Assembly: GCA_016707285.1 (NCBI GenBank) | Contig: JADJIA010000005.1 | Location: 564,193 to 628,192, forward strand | Origin: Ignavibacteriales bacterium | GTDB lineage: Bacteria; Bacteroidota; Ignavibacteria; Ignavibacteriales; Ignavibacteriaceae | DNA length: 64,000 nt | Direction of reading: 5' to 3' | Shown: positions 24,644 through 32,933 of the stretch, piece after piece | How the letters are laid out: each line of letters starts with the position of its first letter | How positions within the stretch are numbered: the first letter of the stretch is position 1 | Translations under genes and position numbers: made by a program | The notes under the pieces: model-generated | The model's input: only the letters and a program-made list of their open reading frames with translations | The model's database searches: none | Told to the model about the DNA's origin: nothing

Positions 24644-25710
24644 TAGAGCAGGTCACTCATATTATTGTGTTTGAGGAAATCCACGATCTGTTTTACATCC
24701 TGCGCCTGATCACGGCGACACACCAATAGTGAATCTTCAGTGTTTATAATTATTAGATTGTCAACGCCAATCGCAGAAGTAAATTTATGTGGAGAGTAAA
24801 TATAGGTATCGTGGGTCATATTTGTAAACACATTCCCCGTTGATGCGTTTCCTCTTTCATCTTTTTTGCTGAGTTGATAGACCTCTTCCCAACTTCCAAC
24901 ATCACTCCAGTTAAATGATGCTTTGATCAGAAAAACTCTGTGAGATTTTTCCATAATGCCATAATCTATCGATATTCCTTTGATCTGACTGTACGCTTTT
25001 TCAAGCATCTCATCAAATTTGTCGGTATCTATGACAGTTTTTAGGGTACCTATCTGTTCAGCAAGTTCGGGTAAAAAGATCGATATTTCATCAAGAATTA
25101 CGGATGCCTTCCAGATAAACATACCGCTGTTCCACATAAAGTCACCCGATTGAAGGAATCTCACCGCAGTAGCATAATTGGGTTTTTCAGCAAAAGTAGC
25201 AACTTTAAAGACACCATCTTCCGGCTTTCCCGACTCAATTTGAATGTATCCATATCCTGTTTCAGGTCTTGTGGGTGGAATCCCCAAAGTGACAAGCCCT
25301 TCAAGTTCATAAGCATAATTTGCACCTTTCAGAAGATCGGCCTGAAAAAGTTCTACATTTGGAATAAGGTGATCCGCGGGTAAAACAAAACATACTGCAT
25401 CTGGGTCTCTTTTTGATACAATAGCAGCAGAGAGTGCAACACAAGCAGCGGTATTTCTGCCATAAGGTTCTGCGATAATATTAGCTGCCGGAATTTCGGG
25501 AAGTTCTTCCTGAATAGCGGTTGCTTGAGCCTGGTTTGTAATCACGAGGATATTTTCAGGTGCAACAAGTCCACTCAACCGGCTTACAGTTTTCCTGATT
25601 AATGATTCTTCATCAAAAAGATTTAAAAGTTGTTTTGGTTTTTTTTCCCTGCTTCTGGGCCAAAATCTTGACCCGACGCCGCCTGCCATTATAATTGCAT
25701 AAATATTCAT
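24643..25710 (-). CDS. manC: Mannose-1-phosphate guanylyltransferase
   Basis: The start at 25710 gives MNIYAIIMAGGVGSRFWPRS, the nucleotidyltransferase signature, with AAAGGA upstream; the frame extends a further 34 codons into the preceding gene. The 355-residue enzyme continues REKKPKQLLNLFDEESLIRK (GxGxRxWPxSRxxxPKQ), AEPYGRNTAACVALSA, CFVLPADHLIP and FNWSDVGSWEEVYQL. It makes GDP-mannose from mannose 1-phosphate and GTP for glycan synthesis. It lacks a fused isomerase domain, so it is the short monofunctional form. The neighbouring RpiB-like gene overlaps its stop codon. Confidence 0.93.
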   Translation of the reverse strand: MNIYAIIMAGGVGSRFWPRSREKKPKQLLNLFDEESLIRKTVSRLSGLVAPENILVITNQAQATAIQEELPEIPAANIIAEPYGRNTAACVALSAAIVSKRDPDAVCFVLPADHLIPNVELFQADLLKGANYAYELEGLVTLGIPPTRPETGYGYIQIESGKPEDGVFKVATFAEKPNYATAVRFLQSGDFMWNSGMFIWKASVILDEISIFLPELAEQIGTLKTVIDTDKFDEMLEKAYSQIKGISIDYGIMEKSHRVFLIKASFNWSDVGSWEEVYQLSKKDERGNASTGNVFTNMTHDTYIYSPHKFTSAIGVDNLIIINTEDSLLVCRRDQAQDVKQIVDFLKHNNMSDLL

Positions 25711-25714
25711 CGAT

Positions 25715-26614
25715 TTAATCCTTTTTATAAACTTTGAGACTTTCGGTAAAAAGTTGATTCCTGAGTATGTATTCGGTGATATCGTGTTCCAATCCCCTGA
25801 TGCGAGTAACAATTACGATCATCGAAGCTCGAAAATAGTCGAGAATGTCCTGCGAAACAGTAACCTCTTTATTGTAGATCAACCTAAGACAGTTTGCTAT
25901 GTTTGCATAAGGTTGAACAAGTTCATCAACGCCATTTTTTTTGCAAAACAACATTCTTTCATCAAAAACATCCGAAAACCGGAATACCTCGCTTGATCTA
26001 AAATCCTCTTTTTTCATTCTTCGTAACAATTCCTCAAGATCTTTGATTGGAGCATACAAAAAATCTCTTTCCGATTTGAGGAAGTCGGTCTTTTTCTTTT
26101 CACTTACCGGGTGTTCAAACAACGGTAATTCAGGTTCGTCACTTTTCGATTCAATCTTTAAAGATCTTTTTGGCTTAATAATTTTGGGAGGAATTGAAGT
26201 TAAATCCTCATTTAAGTCGAGCTCAATTTTTAATGTATTCCCCAATTTATCCACAGGAGTAGCTTTAATTTTTTCAATTCTTGCGAGTATTTTTTGGAAA
26301 GTGAAAAGATTAACACTAAACAAAAGATAATCGAGATCAGTGACCAAAAAAGTAGAATGTTCCTTAAACTTGTCGGATAGTTTCTTGTAATCAATGGATT
26401 CAAATTGTAGATAATTATTAATATCCTGAAGCCGTATTGCCAATTTTGAAGTTTCAGTGATCCTTTTCATTGCGGCAATATCTGCCTGTAAATTTTCTCT
26501 ACCGGCTATCCATTCTTCAAGTTTATTTAATAATTCGATCTTCTCAGAGTTAAGTCTCAACTTCTTTGAAGCATCAGAGATTGCACTGATCATATAGTTT
26601 TTTACAAAATCCAT
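25715..26614 (-). CDS. Conserved-looking protein of unknown function
   Basis: This 299-residue protein has no signal peptide, no membrane segment and no motif I recognise. The first ~130 residues are predicted helical (for example KIELLNKLEEWIAGRENLQA, FESIDYKKLSDKFKEHSTFL). The centre (about 140-180) is Lys/Pro/Ser-rich and probably disordered (KIIKPKRSLKIESKSDEPEL). The C-terminal ~110 residues are again helical (IKDLEELLRRMKKEDFRSSE; LDYFRASMIVIVTRIRGLEH). It follows alr by no gap and precedes manC by 4 bases, so it is coexpressed with cell-envelope precursor genes. The neat operon position and coding quality make it a real gene. Confidence 0.75.
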   Translation of the reverse strand: MDFVKNYMISAISDASKKLRLNSEKIELLNKLEEWIAGRENLQADIAAMKRITETSKLAIRLQDINNYLQFESIDYKKLSDKFKEHSTFLVTDLDYLLFSVNLFTFQKILARIEKIKATPVDKLGNTLKIELDLNEDLTSIPPKIIKPKRSLKIESKSDEPELPLFEHPVSEKKKTDFLKSERDFLYAPIKDLEELLRRMKKEDFRSSEVFRFSDVFDERMLFCKKNGVDELVQPYANIANCLRLIYNKEVTVSQDILDYFRASMIVIVTRIRGLEHDITEYILRNQLFTESLKVYKKD

Positions 26615-27727
26615 TTATTCTCCATAAACCCTGTGCACCCGTTTCGAGATGTTACATGTTATTTCATAGGGGATTGTATCAAGAATCCGGCACCAATTCC
26701 AGGCATCATTTGCCGGGTTGTTGTCGGTTGACAAAATTGTTACATCGCTACCGGGTGGGAGGTAATCATCACCAAGATTAAGCAAAATCCTGTCCATGGT
26801 AACAGTTCCAACTTGTGAGTAGAGTTTTCCAGCAATACCACATTCAAACTTTCCTCTGAGTGCTCTGCTAATCCCATCGGCGTAACCCACCGGAATTGAG
26901 GCAATAAAGGAATCCTTTTCAAGTATGAATCGTCTGCCGTAACTGATGCTTTCACCTGCGATAAATCGCTCAACTGTAGAGAGTTTACTTTGCAGAGACA
27001 TCACAGGTTTTAATCCAAATTTATTTGAAGTCTCTCTGTCTTTATAATATCCGTACAATGCAATTCCGGGTCTCACAGCATCGTAGTGAGTTGAAGGGTG
27101 GTCAAAAACAGCTCCACTGTTTGCAGCGTGAACCATTCCGGTTGGAATTCCGGCATCACGGAGTTGGGCAAGTAAATTTAAAAATCTTTCATTTTGCAGA
27201 GTCGTAAAATTGCCATCATTCTCGTCTGATGTGGCGTAGTGAGTATATACACCCTTTATATTAATTCCCGTGGAAACCCTAAGTTCATTAATAAGAACAC
27301 CAATATTATAATACTTAATCCCTACTCGCCCCATTCCTGTATCGAGCTTCAAATGGATGTCAATATTTTTGTCAAATCCGGCATCTCTAATCTGTCGAAG
27401 CTGGATTGGTGAAGTTATACTAATTGAGAAGTTGTACTTCTTTAGAGCCGGTATTAATTCGGGACTGAATGGCTCAAAAACCATAAAACTCTGATCAGGA
27501 AAGTATTTTATCAAATCGATGACTTCTTCAACAGTTGCAACAGCAAAACAGACAGGAGGAGATTCAAGAGTGATGAGTTTTTCAACAACCTTCCTCGCTC
27601 CGTGCCCATAGGCGTCAGCTTTTACAACCGCAATGATATCTTTCCCTCTGTTTATTGAAGAGATGATCCGATAATTATCAGCGAGGTGTCGAAGATTTAT
27701 TACTGCTTTTGTTGGTCGTATCTGCAT
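26615..27727 (-). CDS. alr: Alanine racemase
   Basis: The 370-residue PLP enzyme has the cofactor-lysine motif DIIAVVKADAYGHGARKVVE near the N-terminus, DIHLKLDTGMGRVGI in the barrel, HAANSGAVFDHPSTHYDAVR before RPGIALYGYY, and the C-terminal domain with ISYGRRFILE, IASIPVGYADGISRAL (the catalytic-tyrosine region) and GTVTMDRILLNLGD. It makes D-alanine for peptidoglycan. It is the first gene of the minus-strand run with the unknown protein, manC and the RpiB-like gene. It is divergent from the nuo operon, with a 199-base intergenic region. Confidence 0.94.
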   Translation of the reverse strand: MQIRPTKAVINLRHLADNYRIISSINRGKDIIAVVKADAYGHGARKVVEKLITLESPPVCFAVATVEEVIDLIKYFPDQSFMVFEPFSPELIPALKKYNFSISITSPIQLRQIRDAGFDKNIDIHLKLDTGMGRVGIKYYNIGVLINELRVSTGINIKGVYTHYATSDENDGNFTTLQNERFLNLLAQLRDAGIPTGMVHAANSGAVFDHPSTHYDAVRPGIALYGYYKDRETSNKFGLKPVMSLQSKLSTVERFIAGESISYGRRFILEKDSFIASIPVGYADGISRALRGKFECGIAGKLYSQVGTVTMDRILLNLGDDYLPPGSDVTILSTDNNPANDAWNWCRILDTIPYEITCNISKRVHRVYGE

Positions 27728-27926
27728 AAATTTAAAATTGCTCTATACAATAATAGTTATTTGCAGTGAAAATCTAAAAAATGAAAAATATTGCGATTTT
27801 TTTTATAACAAGATATTTTATTCTGAATATTTTTTGTAATTTAGTAAAACAGATTATTAATATTTAGTTATTGATAAAACACTGTAGTTAACTACCAATG
27901 TAAATTTGTAGAAATATCAGAATACC
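27728..27926. promoter_or_regulatory. Divergent alr/nuo promoter region
   Basis: This 199-base AT-rich region separates alr (minus) from nuoA (plus) and must contain both promoters. On the nuo strand, TATTTTTTG at about 27828-27836 resembles the local TAnnTTTG -7 element with one extra base; on the alr strand TATTATTG is a one-mismatch match. Neither is good enough for a firm call. Confidence 0.35.
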
Positions 27927-28363
27927 ATGTCACACGATTTACAATATATTGTAGCTTTCATTCTGGTAGCTGTGCTATTCAGTATTGTAGCTCTTCTTAC
28001 AGCCTGGCTGTTAAGACCCAATCGCCCCACCTTCGAAAAACTCCAGGTGTATGAGTGTGGAGAAGAAACACAGGGTGTCCCCTACATTAAATATAATGTA
28101 AGGTTCTATGTAGTCGCTCTCCTCTATCTCGTTTTTGGTGTTGAACTTGTGCTTGTGATCCCCTGGGTTGCATCATATCTTGAATATGGCCTCTTTGGAC
28201 TTATACTCGGTCTCTTTTTCCTGATCATTCTCGGTGTTGGTATCGTTTATGAATGGAAAAAGGTGATCTCGACTGGTTCACTTATGAGGATGCTCTTGTA
28301 AACGCCCGAATTGTTAAAACTCCTGAGCAAAAAAAGAAAGTGATTAAGGAGGAAGTGGTCTGA
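27927..28363 (+). pseudogene. nuoA: NADH-quinone oxidoreductase subunit A, frameshifted near the C-terminus
   Basis: The gene reads as NuoA from MSHDLQYIVAFILVAVLFSI with three membrane helices and the conserved LQVYECGEETQGVPYIKYNV loop. At a run of five A residues (28257-28261) the frame then diverges: as written it gives YEWKKVISTGSLMRMLL and stops at 28301. In the -1 frame the sequence continues YEWKK-GDLDWFTYEDALVNAR and on to KVIKEEVV, with a TGA at 28361-28363 that overlaps the nuoB ATG. That tail restores the conserved GxLxW motif, a 145-residue length and tight gene overlap, so one A seems to be missing. A sequencing error is likely; real mutation or -1 frameshifting on GAAAAAG is possible. 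The subunit is a membrane part of complex I near the quinone channel. Confidence 0.85.
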
Positions 28364-28851
28364 TGGGATTTTTGGATAAAGAATTCACACAAGATAATAT
28401 TGTTGTTACAAACCTTGAAGCCCTGCTCAACTGGGCTCGCCTCTCTTCGATCTGGCAGACTACTTTTGGTATCGCCTGCTGTGCAATCGAAATGATGGCA
28501 ACTTCAGCTTCTCACTACGATTTTGACAGGTTTGGGGTTATCCCCCGTCCCAGCCCGAGACAAGCTGATGTTATTATCATCTCAGGCACTGTTACTTTTA
28601 AAATGGCAACCAGAATCAAAAGAATATATGAACAAATGCCCGAACCAAAGTTTGTGATCTCAATGGGCAGTTGCTCAAACTGCGGAGGTCCCTACTGGGA
28701 ACATGGTTATCATGTATTAAAAGGTGTTGACAGAGTGATTCCTGTTGATGTTTATGTTCCGGGATGTCCTCCAAGACCTGAAGCTCTCCTCGAGGGATTG
28801 TTAAAACTTCAGGAAAAAATCAGAAACGAATCCATGATTAAATCGGCTTAA
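28363..28851 (+). CDS. nuoB: NADH-quinone oxidoreductase subunit B
   Basis: The 162-residue subunit holds the N2 [4Fe-4S] cluster, with its cysteines visible in FGIACCAIEMMATSAS, ISMGSCSNCGGPYWEHGYHV and VYVPGCPPRPEALLEGL. N2 passes electrons to quinone at the junction of the peripheral arm and membrane arm. A GGAGGAAG ribosome site lies just upstream. Its start overlaps the restored nuoA stop, and nuoC starts 4 bases after it. Length is typical of the short bacterial form. Confidence 0.97.
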   Translation: MGFLDKEFTQDNIVVTNLEALLNWARLSSIWQTTFGIACCAIEMMATSASHYDFDRFGVIPRPSPRQADVIIISGTVTFKMATRIKRIYEQMPEPKFVISMGSCSNCGGPYWEHGYHVLKGVDRVIPVDVYVPGCPPRPEALLEGLLKLQEKIRNESMIKSA

Positions 28852-28854
28852 CAA

Positions 28855-29385
28855 ATGAAGTCTTTTGAAGAAATTTTAGAATTGTTGAAATCGAATTTCA
28901 GCGGAGAGAATGATATTTCATCCTCAAAAGAAGGAACAGAGGATATTATAAATGTCTCCCCTTCTCTTATTAAGGAAGTATCAAAATTCCTGGCTTCAAC
29001 TGAAGGCCTTGAGTTTGATTCCCTGATCCTGCTTTCCGGTGTTGATGACGAAAATGGTGAAAAAGTAAAACAGGAAGATGAATCGATCGACATCACCGGT
29101 GGAACACTTAGTGTATATTATCATATCGAATCTGTTAAACTCGTTCATAAGTTGATCTTAAAGGTTTCAGTTGAACGCGAAAATCCCGTGACCACCTCTG
29201 TTTCCTCTGTTTGGGGATGCGCAAACTGGCATGAAAGGGAAGCATTTGATATGATTGGAATAATTTTTAATGAACACCCCGATCTTAAAAGGATTTTGAT
29301 GCCTTACGATTGGGAAGGTGGTTATCCACTTCGAAAAGATTATAGAAACCCTGAATTTTATAACGGTATGAAAGTACCCTATTAA
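28855..29385 (+). CDS. nuoC: NADH-quinone oxidoreductase subunit C
   Basis: This 176-residue protein carries the NuoC/30-kDa signature WHEREAFDMIGIIFNEHPDL followed by LKRILMPYDWEGGYPLRKDY, and ends NGMKVPY. The N-terminal ~80 residues are less conserved and acidic. NuoC packs against NuoD in the peripheral arm near the quinone-binding end. It is a separate gene, not fused to nuoD as in E. coli. It ends 8 bases before nuoD. Confidence 0.94.
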   Translation: MKSFEEILELLKSNFSGENDISSSKEGTEDIINVSPSLIKEVSKFLASTEGLEFDSLILLSGVDDENGEKVKQEDESIDITGGTLSVYYHIESVKLVHKLILKVSVERENPVTTSVSSVWGCANWHEREAFDMIGIIFNEHPDLKRILMPYDWEGGYPLRKDYRNPEFYNGMKVPY

Positions 29386-29392
29386 TACTGCC

Positions 29393-30526
29393 ATGTCAAA
29401 TACCATTACAAAAAACTTAAAAACGGATGAGATGATCCTTAACATGGGACCACAACATCCTTCCACTCATGGAGTTCTCCGGGTTGAACTAAAACTTGAC
29501 GGCGAAAAGATTATAGAAGCCGAACCACATATCGGTTATCTTCATCGCTGTTTTGAAAAGCACTGCGAAGCCCTCACATATCCTCAGATAATTCCTTATG
29601 TTGACAGACTTGATTATCTCGCTTCAATGAATAATGAATTTGGTTTTGTTTTGGCGGTTGAAAAATTGCTCAAAATTGAGATACCTGAAAGAGTAGAATA
29701 TATAAGAGTTATTACCGGTGAATTGCAACGAATTGCATCCCACCTTGTGGCTCTCGGAACTTTTGGACTTGATGTTGGTGCCTTCACTCCTTTTCTCTTC
29801 ACATTCCGTGACAGAGAGAAAATTTTAAACCTGTTTGAAATTACATGTGGGGCTCGCCTTCTTTATAATTACCATTGGGTTGGTGGAGTATCTCACGATT
29901 TACATCCTGACTTTTTAAGACTGACAAAAGAATTTATAGATTATTTTAGGCCAAAAGTTGAAGAATTGAATGGATTGTTGAGTTACAACAAAATATTCAT
30001 CGAAAGAACTGCCAACATTGGTGTGATTCCTGTGGATGTTGCTATTAACTATGGTGTGTCGGGTCCAAGTCTAAGAGGATCAGGTATCAAATGGGATATC
30101 CGCAAAAATGATCCTTATTCAATATACAACAAGTTTGACTTTGATATTCCGGTTGGACAAGGTCTTGCAGGAACCCTTGGTGACTGTTGGGACAGATATT
30201 TTGTAAGAGTTCTTGAAATTGAACAAAGTCTCAGGATTTTGGAACAGGCAATTGCGCAAATCCCCGAAGGTGATGTAACTTCTGCCATTCCAAAAAGAGT
30301 TAAACCAAATGAAGGCATCTCTTACGCAAGAGTTGAAAATCCCAAAGGTGAACTCGGCTTCTTTATTGTAAGCAAAGGTGGTGTTCAACCGATGAGAGTT
30401 AAAGTTCGTGCCCCTTCATTTGTAAACCTGAGCGTTTTCCCCGAGATTGCCCCCGGACACATGGTTTCCGATGTGGTCGCAATTCTTGGAAGTCTTGATA
30501 TTGTTTTAGGAGAAATTGACAGATGA
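29393..30526 (+). CDS. nuoD: NADH-quinone oxidoreductase subunit D
   Basis: The 377-residue subunit has the 49-kDa family motifs: MILNMGPQHPSTHGVLRVEL, EPHIGYLHRCFEKHCEAL with the quinone-pocket histidine region, VGGVSHDLHPDFLRL, GVSGPSLRGSGIKWDIRKND and the C-terminal ISVFPEIAPGHMVSDVVAIL-like end (here LSVFPEIAPGHMVSDVVAIL) with GEIDR. It forms most of the quinone cavity with NuoB and NuoH. It is related to [NiFe] hydrogenase large subunits but lacks the metal cysteines. It overlaps nuoH by 4 bases. Confidence 0.97.
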   Translation: MSNTITKNLKTDEMILNMGPQHPSTHGVLRVELKLDGEKIIEAEPHIGYLHRCFEKHCEALTYPQIIPYVDRLDYLASMNNEFGFVLAVEKLLKIEIPERVEYIRVITGELQRIASHLVALGTFGLDVGAFTPFLFTFRDREKILNLFEITCGARLLYNYHWVGGVSHDLHPDFLRLTKEFIDYFRPKVEELNGLLSYNKIFIERTANIGVIPVDVAINYGVSGPSLRGSGIKWDIRKNDPYSIYNKFDFDIPVGQGLAGTLGDCWDRYFVRVLEIEQSLRILEQAIAQIPEGDVTSAIPKRVKPNEGISYARVENPKGELGFFIVSKGGVQPMRVKVRAPSFVNLSVFPEIAPGHMVSDVVAILGSLDIVLGEIDR

Positions 30527-31581
30527 CAACAATTTTTAATGTTTGGGATTTTCTTCTTATCCTGTTGTACGCCATCATCCCGCTGGCCTACATCATTCCC
30601 TTCGCTCTGATGGCGGTTTATGCTGAAAGAAAAATTTCTGCATGGATTCAGAACAGAGTGGGACCAAACAGAACAGGCCCGATAGGATTATTCCAAACAA
30701 CTGCAGATATCCTCAAATTAATGCAAAAAGAGGATATTGTGGCAAATGGCGCAGATAAAAAACTCTTTTTACTCGCCCCAATCGTGGTTTTTATTGGAAG
30801 TTATGCTGCCTATGCTGCCCTCCCTTTCACTTCGGTTTATATCGGCACAAACATCAACCTCGGTGTGCTTTATATGGTTGCCATTTCAGGTTTTGTGGTT
30901 GCGGGTATAATATTCGCAGGTTGGGCATCCGACAATAAATATTCGATTATGGGTTCCCTCAGATCTGCCGCACAGTTGGTCAGTTATGAAATTCCAACCC
31001 TGTTTGTGATTATCTCAATTTTCGCAATTACACAACAGTTTAACTTGCGTGAATTGAGCGAGATGCAAACCTCAAATATCCTTAACTGGGGTATTTTTGG
31101 ATTTGACGGACTTGGTTATAAAAGAATCCTTTTAATACCCGTCCTTTTTGTTTTGATGATCATTCTCTTTATCAGCACACTCGCAGAAGTTAACAGAACA
31201 CCTTTTGATCTTCCCGAGGCTGAATCGGAACTTGTTGCCGGTTTTCATACTGAATACAGCGGAATGAAATTTGCCCTCTTTTTCCTCTCTGAATATGCAA
31301 ATATGTTTGCTGTTTCAGGGCTGGTTACTGCGTTTTTCCTCGGCGGATATCAATCACCGTTTGGCTACCTTGGTAATCTGCTTGGATTGTCATGGCTTGT
31401 TCCTATAGAACAGGTGCTTTGGTTCCTCACTAAAGGTATTCTTCTTGTCTGTGTTCAAATCTGGATGAGATGGTCACTCCCCCGCCTTAGAATGGATCAA
31501 CTTATGAGAGTTTGTTGGAAATATTTGATCCCGATAGGTTTTGTTTGCTTTATTTACATCACGATCGTAATGTACTTATAA
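30523..31581 (+). CDS. nuoH: NADH-quinone oxidoreductase subunit H
   Basis: The 352-residue membrane protein has about eight hydrophobic helices and the NuoH motifs YAERKISAWIQNRVGPNRTG, GLFQTTADILKLMQKEDI, and AEVNRTPFDLPEAESELVAG with the conserved acidic loop, followed by GFHTEYSGMKFALFFLSEY. It forms the entrance to the quinone channel and the first proton half-channels. Its length is typical. It ends one base before nuoI. Confidence 0.97.
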   Translation: MTTIFNVWDFLLILLYAIIPLAYIIPFALMAVYAERKISAWIQNRVGPNRTGPIGLFQTTADILKLMQKEDIVANGADKKLFLLAPIVVFIGSYAAYAALPFTSVYIGTNINLGVLYMVAISGFVVAGIIFAGWASDNKYSIMGSLRSAAQLVSYEIPTLFVIISIFAITQQFNLRELSEMQTSNILNWGIFGFDGLGYKRILLIPVLFVLMIILFISTLAEVNRTPFDLPEAESELVAGFHTEYSGMKFALFFLSEYANMFAVSGLVTAFFLGGYQSPFGYLGNLLGLSWLVPIEQVLWFLTKGILLVCVQIWMRWSLPRLRMDQLMRVCWKYLIPIGFVCFIYITIVMYL

Positions 31582-31582
31582 T

Positions 31583-32122
31583 ATGATGACAGCACTAAAT
31601 AATTATCTGAATGAAATAAAATCAGCAGTTTTAACAACTCTTGTTGGTATGAAAATTACCTGGAAGAATATGTTTTACGAGTCTGTAACTATTCAATACC
31701 CCGAGGTTAAACCTATTCTTACCGACAGGACAAGAAACAGGTTATTTGTAAATATGGACGACTGCATCGGTTGTGATCAATGCGCAAGGGCCTGCCCTGT
31801 GAGCTGTATCGAAATTGAAACAGTAAAATCCATACCAACAGAAGACCTTGGAAAAACCAGCAACGGTAAAAAGAAAATGTTGTGGGTAACGAAGTTCGAC
31901 ATCGATTTCGCAAAATGCTGTTATTGCCAGCTTTGTGTATTCCCCTGTCCTACTGACTGTATCTATATGACAGATGTTTATGAATTTTCTGAATATGACC
32001 GTGATTCACTTATTTACAACTTTGCCACCCTCACTCCTGAAGAGACTGCTGAAAAGAAAGAAAACTTCAGAATTTTACAGGAAAGCAAAGCCAAACCTGA
32101 ACAACCACCTACTGTTAGTTGA
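31583..32122 (+). CDS. nuoI: NADH-quinone oxidoreductase subunit I (ferredoxin-like)
   Basis: The 179-residue protein has two [4Fe-4S] motifs: DCIGCDQCARACPVSCIEIE (about residues 58-77) and CCYCQLCVFPCPTDCIYMTD (about 112-131). They form clusters N6a and N6b, which carry electrons to N2 in NuoB. In complexes without NuoEFG this subunit is the expected entry point for electrons from ferredoxin or another donor. The C-terminal tail (KENFRILQESKAKPEQPPTV) is polar. The start ATG follows nuoH by one base. Confidence 0.95.
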   Translation: MMTALNNYLNEIKSAVLTTLVGMKITWKNMFYESVTIQYPEVKPILTDRTRNRLFVNMDDCIGCDQCARACPVSCIEIETVKSIPTEDLGKTSNGKKKMLWVTKFDIDFAKCCYCQLCVFPCPTDCIYMTDVYEFSEYDRDSLIYNFATLTPEETAEKKENFRILQESKAKPEQPPTVS

Positions 32123-32124
32123 TT

Positions 32125-32622
32125 ATGGAACTATTTGATCTGTTTTTCTACCTGTTTGCTTCTGTTATTGTCATCTCCGGTGCAGTAACAGTACTGAATA
32201 AAAACCTTATTTACGCAGCGTTTGCACTTTTAATTCTTCTTAGCAGCGTTGCAGCGATGTTTTTTATTCTCGGTGCAGAATTTCTTGCCATGGTGCAAAT
32301 TCTGATTTATGTGGGCGGCGTGCTTATCCTGATCGTTTTTGGTATAATGCTCACCGGTCAGGTGAAATCAGTACCCATGAGAGAAAATTTTGTTTATCTC
32401 CTCATTGCTGCTGTTTTTACGGGTCTTTTGTGTGGACTCTTGGTAACAGGTATTACCGCAAGACCTGACATGACTCTTTCGGCAGATATTGCTTCAACAC
32501 CGATAAAAATGTTGGGCAATCTATTAATTAGTAAATATTATTTAATTTTTGGCATGCTTGGTGTTCTGCTATTGGTTATTCTTATAGCTGCTGCAGGCAT
32601 GGCACGAAACAATAAAGAATAG
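32125..32622 (+). CDS. nuoJ: NADH-quinone oxidoreductase subunit J
   Basis: The start at 32125 (MELFDLFFYLFASVIVISGA) follows the nuoI stop by two bases; an in-frame TTG two codons earlier overlaps it. The 165-residue protein has five hydrophobic helices and the NuoJ signature AAMFFILGAEFLAMVQILIY with VGGVLILIVFGIML, in which TMH3 forms the pi-bulge helix of complex I. It belongs to the E-channel part of the membrane arm. The C-terminus ends AAAGMARNNKE. Confidence 0.94.
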   Translation: MELFDLFFYLFASVIVISGAVTVLNKNLIYAAFALLILLSSVAAMFFILGAEFLAMVQILIYVGGVLILIVFGIMLTGQVKSVPMRENFVYLLIAAVFTGLLCGLLVTGITARPDMTLSADIASTPIKMLGNLLISKYYLIFGMLGVLLLVILIAAAGMARNNKE

Positions 32623-32624
32623 CT

Positions 32625-32930
32625 ATGGTTGGTCTAAATCATTTTCTGATTCTCACTTCAATTCTGTTCAGCCTTGGGCTTTTTGGTGTAATTACACGTA
32701 AGAACGCAATCACTGTTCTTATGGGTCTTGAACTTATCCTTAACGCAGCTTCTCTGAACTTTGTAGCAATAACCAGATTCACCGATGTTGCTGCCAGCGG
32801 ACAGGTAATTTCACTGTTCATTATTGTTCTTGCAGCTTCAGAAGCAGCAATTGCACTGGCTATAGTTCTTAACTTGTATAAGAACTTTAATAATGTAAAT
32901 GTTGATGAAATTAATTCCTTAAAAGAATAA
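32625..32930 (+). CDS. nuoK: NADH-quinone oxidoreductase subunit K
   Basis: The 101-residue three-helix protein is typical NuoK (MrpC-like): LNHFLILTSILFSLGLFGVI, TVLMGLELILNAASLNFVAI with the conserved membrane Glu, and FIIVLAASEAAIALAIVLNL with the second Glu. These glutamates form part of the central proton path. It starts 2 bases after nuoJ and ends 3 bases before nuoL. Confidence 0.96.
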   Translation: MVGLNHFLILTSILFSLGLFGVITRKNAITVLMGLELILNAASLNFVAITRFTDVAASGQVISLFIIVLAASEAAIALAIVLNLYKNFNNVNVDEINSLKE

Positions 32931-32933
32931 CTA

